The notes beneath the pieces are model-generated. The model saw only the letters and a list, made by a program, of their open reading frames with translations, made no database searches and was not told where the DNA came from. Below are positions 35,565-44,171 of a DNA stretch of 64,000 nt, piece by piece. How positions within the stretch are numbered: position 1 is the first letter of the stretch; each line of letters starts with the position of its first letter. The position numbers and the translations under genes are program-made. The stretch is taken from NCBI RefSeq assembly GCF_044810985.1, contig NZ_CP085242.1:2170001-2234000 (forward strand), read 5' to 3'. The stretch is from Marinospirillum sp031581385. Its GTDB lineage: Bacteria; Pseudomonadota; Gammaproteobacteria; Pseudomonadales; Halomonadaceae.

Positions 35565-36278
35565 TTACCCCGCCTGGTAGCCTTGCAGCAGCCAGGTTTG
35601 CCAGGCTGTTGCTTTTTGTTTGTCGAGTTTGACGAAAGCCCGGTGCAAACGAAACAGGTTGTCAGTGGCAATGCTCGTGTCGGGCTGTAAAAGCAGGCAG
35701 CGATCAAAATCAATCAGCCAGATTGCCAGGCTTTCGGGCTGGATCAGAATATTGCGGGGATTCAGATCGGTATGATTCAATCCCGCCTGATGAAAACGCT
35801 TGATGACTCTGGCCGCAGCTTGCAAAGCCTGTTTTTGCTGCTCTTCGGAGGCATCTGGCAGATAGTCGGCCAGTGGCAGTGCATCGGGAATCCGTGCGGT
35901 TATCAGATCAGCCCGGTAACCCAGTCCCAGGCGTTTTACTCCTGCAGCCAGGGGTTTGGGAACTGGCAGGCCCAGATCATAAAGCTGCTGGGTCAGGTGC
36001 ATTTCCCGCCAGGCGCGACTGGCTTCCAGGCCTTGCCAGAGGTAAAGGTCCTTGATGAATTTACCCGGCAGGCCACCCCGGTGGTAATGCCGCCACACAG
36101 CTTCACCGGCCGGTGTTTTTAGAAAAACACTGGTGCCCCGACCCGGTGCGCCTCCCAGGACAGCTTTGTGTTCTTGCCAGTACTCCAGAGTGAACCAGCC
36201 TGCATGAATTTGTGGGATGTGTTCAGGGTCATATAGAATAAACTGCCCCTGATCTTCTACTTGCCGGAAACTTGCCAT
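35565..36278 (-). CDS. kdkA: 3-deoxy-D-manno-octulosonic acid kinase
   Basis: Phosphorylates the Kdo residue of lipid A-Kdo at position 4 in organisms with one phosphorylated Kdo. The 237 residues show the KdkA/WaaP kinase-like fold: GAPGRGTSVFL near 44-54, RHYHRGGLPGKF near 63-74, GLPVPKPLAAG near 102, the catalytic HTDLNPRNIL near 168, and LIDFDR near 189. Its ATG and that of the divergent GT9 gene lie in the same CATG (36276-36279). Its product fits the adjacent waaA. Confidence 0.9.
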   Translation of the reverse strand: MASFRQVEDQGQFILYDPEHIPQIHAGWFTLEYWQEHKAVLGGAPGRGTSVFLKTPAGEAVWRHYHRGGLPGKFIKDLYLWQGLEASRAWREMHLTQQLYDLGLPVPKPLAAGVKRLGLGYRADLITARIPDALPLADYLPDASEEQQKQALQAAARVIKRFHQAGLNHTDLNPRNILIQPESLAIWLIDFDRCLLLQPDTSIATDNLFRLHRAFVKLDKQKATAWQTWLLQGYQAG

Positions 36279-37383
36279 GTCATCTCAGTTTTCTAACCCA
36301 TCCCAGCAACCCGTGCGGGATTTGTGTATTTTGCGCCTGTCTGCTCTGGGTGATGTCTGCAATCTGGTTCCCAGTGTCAGAGCGCTGCAGAAAGCCTACC
36401 CGGATATTCGGATCACCTGGGTTATTGGCAGCGCTGAGTATAGCCTATTGAAGGGCCTGGAAGGCGTGGAGTTTCTGGTTTACAACAAAAAGACCGGCCT
36501 GAAAGGCATGCGAGTACTGAGACAGAAACTGATGGCCGCACGCAAAGGCAAGCCTTTTGATGTTCTTCTGCATATGCAGGCTGCCTTGCGGGCCAGCGTC
36601 TTGTCGCGTTTTATTCCAGCTCAGCGACGCCTAGGTTTTGACAAGGCACGCGCCAAGGATTTTCAAAGCTGGTTTGTGAATGAGCAGATAGCAGCGCATC
36701 CCCATCAGCATGTTGGCGAAGGTTTTCTGGATTTTGTTCGTCACCTGGGCGTGGAGCCGGGTGAGCTGCAATGGAATATTCCCTTGTCAGACACGGACAT
36801 AGAGGAAGCCGCCAAATGGCAGCCGGAACAACAGGAGTATCTGTTGCTCAGCCCCTGCTCCAGTAACCGCGCACGCAACTGGCGCAACTGGTCGAATGAG
36901 GGCTATGCCGCCCTGATCGACTATGCCAACGATAAATACGGACTCATGACCGTGATGACCGGGGGGAATACACCTCTGGAGTTGCAGACTTTTGCAGAGA
37001 TCAATCAGCGGGTCAAAACACCCGTGGTCAATGCCGTGGGCCAGACGTCTTTGAAAACCCTGCTTGGTTTGATTAAAGATGCCCGCTTGGTGGTGGCACC
37101 TGATTCCGGGCCGATTCATATGGCCGTGGCTATGCAAACACCCCCACTGGGGCTTTATGCCACCTCCAACCCGGATCGAACCGGGCCCTGGCTGGGTCGA
37201 GAATACGTAGCCAATCGCTACCCGGAGGCTGTCCGCAAATTCCTCGGCAAGGAAGTCGAGGAGGTTGGCTGGGGTCAGAGAGTTCGGGATCCAGCCGCTC
37301 TGGATCTGATTACTCTGGATGAGGTAAAAGAACGCCTGGACAGGATCATGACCGATAACCCAAAGTTAGGAAATAATGAATGA
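36277..37383 (+). CDS. Glycosyltransferase family 9 (heptosyltransferase-like)
   Basis: A 368-residue GT-B enzyme of the ADP-heptose:LPS heptosyltransferase family. It has the N-terminal ILRLSALGDVCNLVPSVRAL near 18-37, the donor-side LLLSPCSSNRARNWRNW near 190, and ARLVVAPDSGPIHMAVAMQ near 271, the usual GT9 signature. WaaC, WaaF and WaaQ cannot be told apart by eye. The start codon overlaps the divergent kdkA start; an in-frame GTG at 36313 is an alternative but has no better ribosome site. Its stop overlaps hldE as ATGA. Confidence 0.88.
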   Translation: MSSQFSNPSQQPVRDLCILRLSALGDVCNLVPSVRALQKAYPDIRITWVIGSAEYSLLKGLEGVEFLVYNKKTGLKGMRVLRQKLMAARKGKPFDVLLHMQAALRASVLSRFIPAQRRLGFDKARAKDFQSWFVNEQIAAHPHQHVGEGFLDFVRHLGVEPGELQWNIPLSDTDIEEAAKWQPEQQEYLLLSPCSSNRARNWRNWSNEGYAALIDYANDKYGLMTVMTGGNTPLELQTFAEINQRVKTPVVNAVGQTSLKTLLGLIKDARLVVAPDSGPIHMAVAMQTPPLGLYATSNPDRTGPWLGREYVANRYPEAVRKFLGKEVEEVGWGQRVRDPAALDLITLDEVKERLDRIMTDNPKLGNNE

Positions 37384-38801
37384 AAATTAATCTGGCCGCT
37401 TTCGAACAAGCCAGGGTGCTGGTCGCCGGGGATGTCATGCTGGATCGCTACTGGCAGGGGGCAACTTCGCGTATTTCCCCGGAAGCCCCTGTGCCAGTGG
37501 TTCAGGTTCAGCAAACCGATGACCGACCTGGGGGCGCCGCGAATGTCGCCTTGAACCTGGTAAGCCTGGGGGCCTCTTCCAGTCTGGCGGGAATAGTCGG
37601 GCAGGATGAAAATGCCCGCCTGCTGGAAACCAAACTGCAACAATCCGGAGTTCAGACCCGCTTTCATCCTTCCAGCAAGCATCCCACCATCACCAAACTC
37701 AGGGTGATGAGTCGCAACCAGCAACTGATCCGTCTGGATTTTGAAGAGCAACTGGACACAGAAGCGGGCTTTACCCAGGCTTTTAAACAAGGCTTGGCGG
37801 AAACAGATTTGGTCATTTTATCCGATTACGCCAAGGGGACGCTTCAGGAAGTACAAAGCCTGATCCAGGAAGCCCGGAAGATGGGCAAAAAGGTACTCAT
37901 TGATCCCAAGGGCAAGGATTTCAGTATTTACCGTCAGGCGACGCTGCTGACGCCCAACCTGGGTGAACTGGAAGCCGTGGTGGGCAGCTGTCAGGCCGAA
38001 GCCGATCTGGAACGCAAAGGTGAAGCTTTGCGTCAGGAACTGGAGCTGGAAGCCTTGCTGGTGACCCGCAGTGAAAAGGGCATGACCCTGTTACGGGCCG
38101 GGCATTCACCCCTGCATTTGCCCACTCGGGCCCAGGAAATTTTTGATGTCACGGGTGCCGGTGATACCGTGATTGCCGTACTGGGGCTGGCGCTGGCTTC
38201 CGGGCATGATTACCCCGAGGCCATGATGCTGGCCAACCTGGCCGCAGGTCTGGTGGTGGCCAAGCCGGGAACCGCCACCGTCAGTGTCGCGGAAATCTAC
38301 ACGGCCCTGCACAGTGAAAAGCTGATTGAATACGGCGTCCTTCCAGTAGCTACCCTGGTGGAAGCCGTGCAGGCAGCCCAGGCCAGAGGTGAAAAGGTGG
38401 TGATGACCAATGGTTGCTTTGATCTTTTGCATGCCGGTCATGTTGCCTATCTGGAAGAAGCCCGCAAGCTGGGTGACCGCCTGATCGTGGCTGTGAATTC
38501 CGATGCCTCGGTGAGTCGCCTGAAAGGAGCTGACCGCCCCATCAATCCTCTCGACCGGCGTATGCGAGTCCTGGCTGGTCTGCAAGCTGTGGATTGGGTG
38601 GTGCCTTTTGCAGAAGACACACCGGCTGAGTTGATTGCCCAGGTGGTACCTGACCTGCTGGTCAAGGGGGGTGACTATCAACCGGAAGAGATTGCCGGTG
38701 CCGAAACCGTGCTTAAGGCCGGTGGCGAGGTCAAGGTGCTCAATTTTGTGGATGGTGTTTCCACCACCGCCATCGTCAAATCCATTCTGGACAAACGCTG
38801 A
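37380..38801 (+). CDS. hldE: Bifunctional heptose 7-phosphate kinase / heptose 1-phosphate adenylyltransferase
   Basis: Supplies ADP-heptose: the ribokinase-like N domain phosphorylates C1 and the C domain adenylates. The 473 residues show DVMLDRYWQG near 18-27, PGGAANVALNLVSLG near 50-64, the DVTGAGDTVIA ATP/anion-hole motif near 256-266, then the nucleotidyltransferase TNGCFDLLHAGHVAYL near 341-356. Overlaps with the GT9 gene (ATGA) and waaA (TGATG) place it in one translationally coupled unit with LPS core genes. Confidence 0.97.
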   Translation: MKINLAAFEQARVLVAGDVMLDRYWQGATSRISPEAPVPVVQVQQTDDRPGGAANVALNLVSLGASSSLAGIVGQDENARLLETKLQQSGVQTRFHPSSKHPTITKLRVMSRNQQLIRLDFEEQLDTEAGFTQAFKQGLAETDLVILSDYAKGTLQEVQSLIQEARKMGKKVLIDPKGKDFSIYRQATLLTPNLGELEAVVGSCQAEADLERKGEALRQELELEALLVTRSEKGMTLLRAGHSPLHLPTRAQEIFDVTGAGDTVIAVLGLALASGHDYPEAMMLANLAAGLVVAKPGTATVSVAEIYTALHSEKLIEYGVLPVATLVEAVQAAQARGEKVVMTNGCFDLLHAGHVAYLEEARKLGDRLIVAVNSDASVSRLKGADRPINPLDRRMRVLAGLQAVDWVVPFAEDTPAELIAQVVPDLLVKGGDYQPEEIAGAETVLKAGGEVKVLNFVDGVSTTAIVKSILDKR

Positions 38802-40057
38802 TGTCTGCCTGGCCACGCTATCTTTATTCAGGTCTTTTGGCCTTGTTGTCACCGTTGGCGAAAAAACGCCTGGAACGGGAGCGAGTCAATGAGCTTTCCG
38901 AGCGTCAGCGTGCCGGGCATATTTCTCCCAGCAAAAAAGAGGTTATCTGGGCGCACTGTGCCTCTGTAGGCGAGGTTCTGGCTGCCGAACCCCTGTTGAA
39001 ACAACTACAGGACAGGCACCCTGACAAGCAGCTGGTGGTGACCACCATGACAGCCACAGGTGCTGCCCAGGTCAAACAAAGGCTGCCCGAAGCCAGACAC
39101 TACCTGCTGCCCCTGGATTTACCCTGGAACAGTGATCGTTTTATCCACACCCTCAAGCCCAGACTGGCACTGATTTTTGAAACCGAAATCTGGCCCAACC
39201 TGATCCACAGCTGCAAGAAAATGCAGGTGCCGGTGATGATTGCCAATGGTCGCTTGTCGGAAAAGGCGTTTAAATCCTATCGCAAAATCCGACCTCTGGT
39301 GGCCGCAGCCCTGAGCGAGGTGGAGTTGATCGCTGCAAAATCGGATGCAGATGCCCAGCGTTTTATCCAGTTGGGTTTCCCTGCAGAACGCATGCAGGTG
39401 ACGGGTAGCATCAAATACGACCTGCAACCTCCCGAAGACCTCCAGGATCAGGCGGATGTCTTGAGAAACACCTGGGGCCCCAGGCCGGTCTGGATTGCAG
39501 CCAGTACCCATGAAGGTGAAGACGGCCTCTTGCTGGAAGCCCATCAGAAGCTTCTGGAAACCAGCCCCGAGGCTTTGTTGCTGCTGGTGCCTCGCCACCC
39601 ACAGCGTTTTGATGCCGTTGCCGAGCAGATCAAGGCAGAGGGTTTTTCTTTCAGTCGGCGCAGCCTGGAACAACCGGTGCATCGCCAGACCCAGGTTTAT
39701 CTTTGCGATACGCTGGGAGAAATGCTGTTGTTTTATGCTACAGCCGATATTGCTTTTGTTGCTGGCAGTCTGGTGCCTATCGGTGGGCATAACCTGCTGG
39801 AACCAGCGGCTCTGAAGACCCCGATCATTACCGGGCCGCATCTGAAAAACTTTGCCGACATTGCCGAACTGCTCAGGCAGGCAGGGGGGCTGCGGGAAAT
39901 TCAGGAATCCAGTGAGTTGCCGGATCAGCTCATGCAACTGTTTGAAAATCCGGCTCAGGGTCAGCAATTGACGCAGGCAGCTTTTGAGGTGGTCAAGGCC
40001 AATCGCGGGGCTTTGGCCAAACAGCTGCAGTTGGCGGAAACCTTTCTGAAGGATTAG
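38801..40057 (+). CDS. waaA: 3-deoxy-D-manno-octulosonic acid (Kdo) transferase
   Basis: Transfers Kdo from CMP-Kdo to lipid IVA at the inner membrane; GT30 family. The 418 residues have a short hydrophobic, basic N-terminal anchor (LYSGLLALLSPLAKK, 8-22), WAHCASVGEVLAAEPLL near 49-65 with the catalytic Glu, FETEIWPN near 125, and GGHNLLEPAALKTPIITGPH near 327-346. It shares one base with the hldE stop. With kdkA nearby, a mono-Kdo product is plausible, since waaA+kdkA organisms such as Haemophilus make that. Confidence 0.97.
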   Translation: MSAWPRYLYSGLLALLSPLAKKRLERERVNELSERQRAGHISPSKKEVIWAHCASVGEVLAAEPLLKQLQDRHPDKQLVVTTMTATGAAQVKQRLPEARHYLLPLDLPWNSDRFIHTLKPRLALIFETEIWPNLIHSCKKMQVPVMIANGRLSEKAFKSYRKIRPLVAAALSEVELIAAKSDADAQRFIQLGFPAERMQVTGSIKYDLQPPEDLQDQADVLRNTWGPRPVWIAASTHEGEDGLLLEAHQKLLETSPEALLLLVPRHPQRFDAVAEQIKAEGFSFSRRSLEQPVHRQTQVYLCDTLGEMLLFYATADIAFVAGSLVPIGGHNLLEPAALKTPIITGPHLKNFADIAELLRQAGGLREIQESSELPDQLMQLFENPAQGQQLTQAAFEVVKANRGALAKQLQLAETFLKD

Positions 40058-40145
40058 CCGTCATCCAGACGGGTGCCCAGGAGTCCAACTTCTGCTAAGC
40101 TGAAGATTCAAACACTTGTTTGCCATCTTCCTTCAGGAGCTTCTA

Positions 40146-40817
40146 ATGCTGACTTTGCACCATCTGGAAAAATCCCGTTCTCACCGTATTGTCTGGCTTC
40201 TGGAATTGCTGGAACTGGATTACACGATCAAAACCTATCAGCGTGATCCCAAAACTTTGCTGGCTCCGGCTGAACTCAAACAGGTGCATCCCTTGGGCAA
40301 GTCACCAATACTCAGCGATGATGAGCTGGTGGTGGCCGAATCCGGTGCCATTATTGAATACTTATTGCAACGCTATGGGCAAGGGCGTTTACAGCCTGCC
40401 GCAAAGGATATTCACAGCTGGGTGAATTATCGCTACTGGCTGCATTATGCCGAAGGCTCCTTGATGCCTTTACTCTTGATGAAACTGGTTTTCACGCAAA
40501 TCCCCAAACAACCCATGCCGTTTTTTGTAAAACCGGTGGCCAAGGGAATCAGTGGCAAGGTCATGCAAAGATTGGTGGACCCCAACCTGACAACCCACCT
40601 GGCGTTCCTTGAGCAGCAATTAGAGGGTAAAACCTGGTTGCTGGGTGATTGGCTGAGTGCGGCCGATGTGCAGATGAGCTTCCCCATGCAGGCTCTGGCA
40701 GCACGTAGCGACTTGACGGAGTATCCACGAATTGCTGCTTATGTGCAGCGGATCGAAGAGGAACCGGCCTGGCAGAGAGTGGTCAGCAAGGCCGGGAAGC
40801 TGGAGCTGCCTGCTTAG
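40146..40817 (+). CDS. Glutathione S-transferase family protein
   Basis: The ATG at 40146 follows AGGAG by 6 nt and gives 223 residues. The N-terminal thioredoxin-like domain has SRSHRIVWLLELLELDY near 9-25, HPLGKSPIL near 50 with the cis-Pro region, and the glutathione-contacting ESGAIIEYLLQRYG near 66-79. A helical C domain follows, with the LLGDWLSAADVQMSFP segment that is a GST hallmark. The substrate is unknown. It overlaps the convergent rpiA stop by 4 nt. Confidence 0.88.
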   Translation: MLTLHHLEKSRSHRIVWLLELLELDYTIKTYQRDPKTLLAPAELKQVHPLGKSPILSDDELVVAESGAIIEYLLQRYGQGRLQPAAKDIHSWVNYRYWLHYAEGSLMPLLLMKLVFTQIPKQPMPFFVKPVAKGISGKVMQRLVDPNLTTHLAFLEQQLEGKTWLLGDWLSAADVQMSFPMQALAARSDLTEYPRIAAYVQRIEEEPAWQRVVSKAGKLELPA

Positions 40818-41491
40818 ACCTTTGCAGTCAGGCGTTTAACCCCGTCCTTGCAGCCCAGCAAAAGCACATCAGCAGGGCGCTGGGCAAAGATGCCATTACA
40901 GACAACACCGGCAATGTCATTGATTCTGGACTCCAGTTTTAAAGGATCATCGAGAAGGAAGTTGTAGCAGTCGATAATCCAGTTGCCATTGTCGGTTTTT
41001 ACATTTTCCCGCCACTGGGGGTCGGCACCCAGCTTGACCAACTCCCGGCCCAGGTGGCTGCGTGCCATGGGCAGGACTTCCACGGGTAAAGGGAAATCAC
41101 CCAGAACATCCACCAGCTTGCTTTCATCGGCAATGCAGATGAATTTTCTGCTGCAGGCAGCAACAATCTTTTCCCGGGTCAGAGCGGCACCGCCACCCTT
41201 GATCATCTGCAGGCGATTGTTGATTTCATCAGCACCATCAATGTAAACATCCAGAATACCGGAAGCATTGAGATCATAGACCGGAATACCGTGGGCTTTC
41301 AGGCGCTCAGCAGTGGCTTCGGAGCTGGCAACAGCACCATCAAAATCCATTTTCACCTTGGCCAGCTCATCAATAAAGTAATTGGCAGTGGAGCCAGTGC
41401 CCACACCGATAATACTGTCCTTATGCAGGTCATTGCGTATTTCTTCCAGGGCGGCCTTGGCTACAGCTTGTTTGAGTTCATCTTGGGTCAT
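40814..41491 (-). CDS. rpiA: Ribose-5-phosphate isomerase A
   Basis: Interconverts ribose-5-phosphate and ribulose-5-phosphate. The 225 residues match RpiA (E. coli 219): GVGTGSTANYFIDEL near 26-40, the DGADEI motif near 85-90 with catalytic Asp, KGGGAALTREKIVA near 98-111 with catalytic Glu, and NGIFAQRPADVLLLG near the end. It is divergent from ilvA; a TATACT-like -10 lies in the 144-bp spacer, without a clear -35. Confidence 0.97.
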   Translation of the reverse strand: MTQDELKQAVAKAALEEIRNDLHKDSIIGVGTGSTANYFIDELAKVKMDFDGAVASSEATAERLKAHGIPVYDLNASGILDVYIDGADEINNRLQMIKGGGAALTREKIVAACSRKFICIADESKLVDVLGDFPLPVEVLPMARSHLGRELVKLGADPQWRENVKTDNGNWIIDCYNFLLDDPLKLESRINDIAGVVCNGIFAQRPADVLLLGCKDGVKRLTAKV

Positions 41492-41635
41492 ATTGAATCC
41501 AGGTATTTAGAGTGAGTCTTCATGAAGGTTTAAAGCAGTATAGCAATTTACAGCTGCGAACTACGACTGGACGATTTGACATCATCAGGCCACAATGTGC
41601 GGTTATTTCCCCAGGAATTGAGGCTGCACCCTATT

Positions 41636-43150
41636 ATGCTTGAACACTACGTCAAGAAAATCCTACAGGCGCGGGTTTATGATGCCGCACTGGAAACACC
41701 CTTGTCTGAAGCTCGTTTTATGTCCAAACGCTTGAAAAACCAGATCTGGATCAAGCGTGAAGACCTTCAGCCCGTGTTTTCCTTCAAAATCCGTGGTGCC
41801 TTCAACAAGATGGCGCAGCTGACGCAGGAAGAAAAGGACAAGGGTGTTATCGCAGCTTCAGCGGGCAATCATGCCCAGGGGCTGGCCATGGCAGCCAAGC
41901 TGATGGGGGTCAAGGCGGTTATTGTCATGCCGCGCATTACCCCGGACATCAAGGTCCAGGCAGTCAGAGCCCGAGGCGGCAAAGTGATACTCAAAGGGGA
42001 TGCTTTTGGAGAAGCCCTGGAGCATGCCCTGCAACTGGTTGAAGAAAAAGGTTACACCTATATTCCTCCTTACGATGACCCGGATGTAATTGCCGGTCAG
42101 GGCACCATCGGCATGGAAATTCTGCACCAGCATCCGGACCCCATTCACGCCATCTTTGTGCCTGTTGGGGGCGGCGGTCTGATTGCCGGGGTGGCGGCCT
42201 ATGTGAAATACCTGCGCCCGGATATCAAGGTGATCGGGGTGGAAGCAGAGGATTCAGCCTGCTTGGATGCAGCCATGAAAAATGGTTATCGGGTCAAACT
42301 GGAACAGGTGGGTATTTTTGCCGAAGGGGTGGCTGTCGCCCAGATTGGTGAAGAGCCTTTCAAGGTGTGCAAGGACTATGTAGATGACGTCATTACCGTC
42401 ACCACCGATGAAATCTGTGCTGCGGTCAAGGATATTTTCGAGGATACCCGGGCCGTGGCCGAACCTTCCGGTGCCCTTTCCCTGGCGGGTCTGAAAAAGT
42501 ATGTGGAGGCTACGGGCGTCAGCGACTCTACCCTGATTTGTATCAACTCGGGAGCCAATACCAATTTTGACCGCTTGCAGCATATTGCCGAACGCACGGA
42601 ACTGGGTGAAAAACGCGAAGCCATCCTGGCCGTGGGCATTCCCGAGCGTCCGGGAAGTTTCAAGAATTTCTGCAAAGTCATTGGCCGTCGGCGCATGGTC
42701 ACGGAATTCAACTACCGCTTTTCCGACCCGGATCAGGCACAAATCTATGTGGGTGTTCAGGTCAAGCCGGATGACAATGACCGCGAAGAATTGATTCTGG
42801 CTCTTCAGGAAGCCGAGTATCCCGTTGTGGATCTCACGGACAATGAGCTGGCCAAGCTGCATATTCGCCACCTCGGCGGGGGTAGGACTTCCACGCAAAC
42901 CAACGAGGAAATCTATCGCTTCGAGTTTCCCGAACGTCCCGGTGCTTTGCTCAATTTCCTGAATCACCTCGGACACGACTGGAATATTTCCCTGTTTCAT
43001 TATCGCAATCATGGTGCCGCTTACGGCAGGGTTCTGGTTGGCTTCCAGGTGGCCCAGGAAAATCGCACCCAGGTGGAAGAGTATCTGGATAAAATCAGCT
43101 ATCGTTACTGGCGGGAAACAGAAAATCCAGCTTATCGACTGTTTTTATGA
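41636..43150 (+). CDS. ilvA: Biosynthetic threonine ammonia-lyase (threonine deaminase)
   Basis: PLP enzyme making 2-oxobutanoate from threonine, the first step to isoleucine. The ATG at 41636 (MLEHYVKKILQARVY, 504 residues) fits family N-termini. The PLP Lys is in FSFKIRGAFNKM near 54-65; SAGNHAQG near 84 and the GGGGLIAG phosphate loop near 184 are present. Two ACT-like regulatory domains follow from about 325 (ERPGSFKNFCKVIG and ERPGALLNFLNHLG), so isoleucine feedback is expected. rpiA is divergent. Confidence 0.97.
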   Translation: MLEHYVKKILQARVYDAALETPLSEARFMSKRLKNQIWIKREDLQPVFSFKIRGAFNKMAQLTQEEKDKGVIAASAGNHAQGLAMAAKLMGVKAVIVMPRITPDIKVQAVRARGGKVILKGDAFGEALEHALQLVEEKGYTYIPPYDDPDVIAGQGTIGMEILHQHPDPIHAIFVPVGGGGLIAGVAAYVKYLRPDIKVIGVEAEDSACLDAAMKNGYRVKLEQVGIFAEGVAVAQIGEEPFKVCKDYVDDVITVTTDEICAAVKDIFEDTRAVAEPSGALSLAGLKKYVEATGVSDSTLICINSGANTNFDRLQHIAERTELGEKREAILAVGIPERPGSFKNFCKVIGRRRMVTEFNYRFSDPDQAQIYVGVQVKPDDNDREELILALQEAEYPVVDLTDNELAKLHIRHLGGGRTSTQTNEEIYRFEFPERPGALLNFLNHLGHDWNISLFHYRNHGAAYGRVLVGFQVAQENRTQVEEYLDKISYRYWRETENPAYRLFL

Positions 43151-43253
43151 ATTGAAGAACTTGTTAAGGATCTTGAAAAGAGATAAATTTAATAGACCTT
43201 GAATTGATTAAGGCCTAACCAATTCACCAGGGGACGGTGAAAGGAGTTATACA

Positions 43254-43331
43254 ATGAAAAAGAAACCTGATGTATTGGTCATACTGGTGCTTGTGTTTCT
43301 GGCGGGCCTGGTGATTACCAGCTTTATTTAA
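43254..43331 (+). CDS. 25-residue single-helix membrane peptide
   Basis: A short open frame with a strong ribosome site (AAGGAG, 8 nt before ATG). The product starts MKKKPDVLVILVLVF and continues as a hydrophobic helix ending ITSFI: a basic cytoplasmic N-terminus followed by about 18 nonpolar residues. It lies 103 nt after ilvA, and its stop overlaps the convergent fau stop by 4 nt. I recognise no function. Strong translation signals and the clean membrane design make it more likely a real small protein than chance. Confidence 0.65.
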   Translation: MKKKPDVLVILVLVFLAGLVITSFI

Positions 43332-43951
43332 TTTCTGCCCGTGGCAAGAAAACCCTCGGGGGTTGCGATACCGTTGAGGGGCACATCCCAGGCTGCTTGG
43401 GGTAAATCCACTACTTCCTGGCAGTTGTGTGCAAGACCGATCAGCAAAGGTCGCCTGGGGCGGCTTTTGCTGACATCAAAAGTACGATCATAAAAACCAC
43501 CTCCCATACCCAGACGCCCTCCCTGCCTGTCAAAGCCCACCAGGGGCAAAAGAACCCGATCAACCGCCCAAGGCTGAATTTGCCGGGATCCGTCTAGACC
43601 GTAGCCTTTTAACCTGGGTTCCAGTATGCCGAAACGGTTTTTTACCAGCGGTGTCTGGCCGGGAATCCAGCGGACAAACCACAGAAGCCTGGGCTGGAAA
43701 GGATGCAAGACCGGTAGGTAGACTTTTTTATGCAAAGCTGCAGCCATTCTGGCCAAAGGCTCAGGGCTTAACTCGCCATCATTGGCCAGATAGACCACCA
43801 GGGTTTTTGCCTGAATAAACCAGGTTTGCTGGCGCAGTTGATGGGCCAGTTGCCAGGCAGCCTGTTGCTGCTGTGCTTTGGACAGTGAACGTCTTCTGGC
43901 ACGCAATGTTTGGCGGAGTTGCTGACGCTCTTGTTGTGCAGGTGTTGGCAT
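43328..43951 (-). CDS. fau: 5-formyltetrahydrofolate cyclo-ligase
   Basis: Converts 5-formyl-THF to 5,10-methenyl-THF using ATP. The start is ATG 43951 (MPTPAQQERQQLRQTLRARR, 207 residues), since the longer frame would read through 6S RNA. Conserved parts are the basic N-terminus, YLANDGELSPEPLA near 62, and LLPLVGFDRQGGRLGMGGGFYDR near 140-162 containing the Mg-ATP loop. The zapA-6S RNA-fau order is that of E. coli and most gammaproteobacteria, where the RNA and fau are co-transcribed. Confidence 0.95.
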   Translation of the reverse strand: MPTPAQQERQQLRQTLRARRRSLSKAQQQQAAWQLAHQLRQQTWFIQAKTLVVYLANDGELSPEPLARMAAALHKKVYLPVLHPFQPRLLWFVRWIPGQTPLVKNRFGILEPRLKGYGLDGSRQIQPWAVDRVLLPLVGFDRQGGRLGMGGGFYDRTFDVSKSRPRRPLLIGLAHNCQEVVDLPQAAWDVPLNGIATPEGFLATGRN

Positions 43952-43965
43952 AGGCAGGAAGAGTA

Positions 43966-44146
43966 AAGCCCCAGAGTGCCGCTGTTGTCGTGGCCCTTGA
44001 ACCCTAAAGTTCAAGGTGGAGGCAACCGGTCTACCGAAGGCTTTCCGCTGCATGGCGGACTTGCTCACGGGTAGAGCCAGGCGGCGTCCTGTTTATCAAT
44101 CATAGGCTCGAGGACGTGAGCAACTGGCGTACACCCCAGGGTTGAT
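43966..44146 (-). ncRNA. ssrS: 6S RNA
   Basis: Regulator that sequesters sigma-70 RNA polymerase by mimicking an open promoter. The minus strand contains the conserved 3'-half segment CACCTTGAAC, a short loop, then GGGTTCAAGGG, followed by CAGCGGC, as in E. coli 6S RNA. The ends form a closing stem: CCCTGGGGTG (5' side, 44141-44132) pairs with CACTCTGGGG (3' side, 43978-43969) over 10 positions, several as G-U pairs. Size (about 180 nt) and location between zapA and fau agree. Exact ends are estimated. Confidence 0.92.
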
Positions 44147-44171
44147 TTCAGTTTAACAAAAAATGAAGGAT

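Noticed and set aside
39141..39149. Perfect DnaA box in waaA, and another in glmS (2079-2087)
   Set aside because: Isolated in coding sequence and far from the clusters; about two chance matches are expected in the window.
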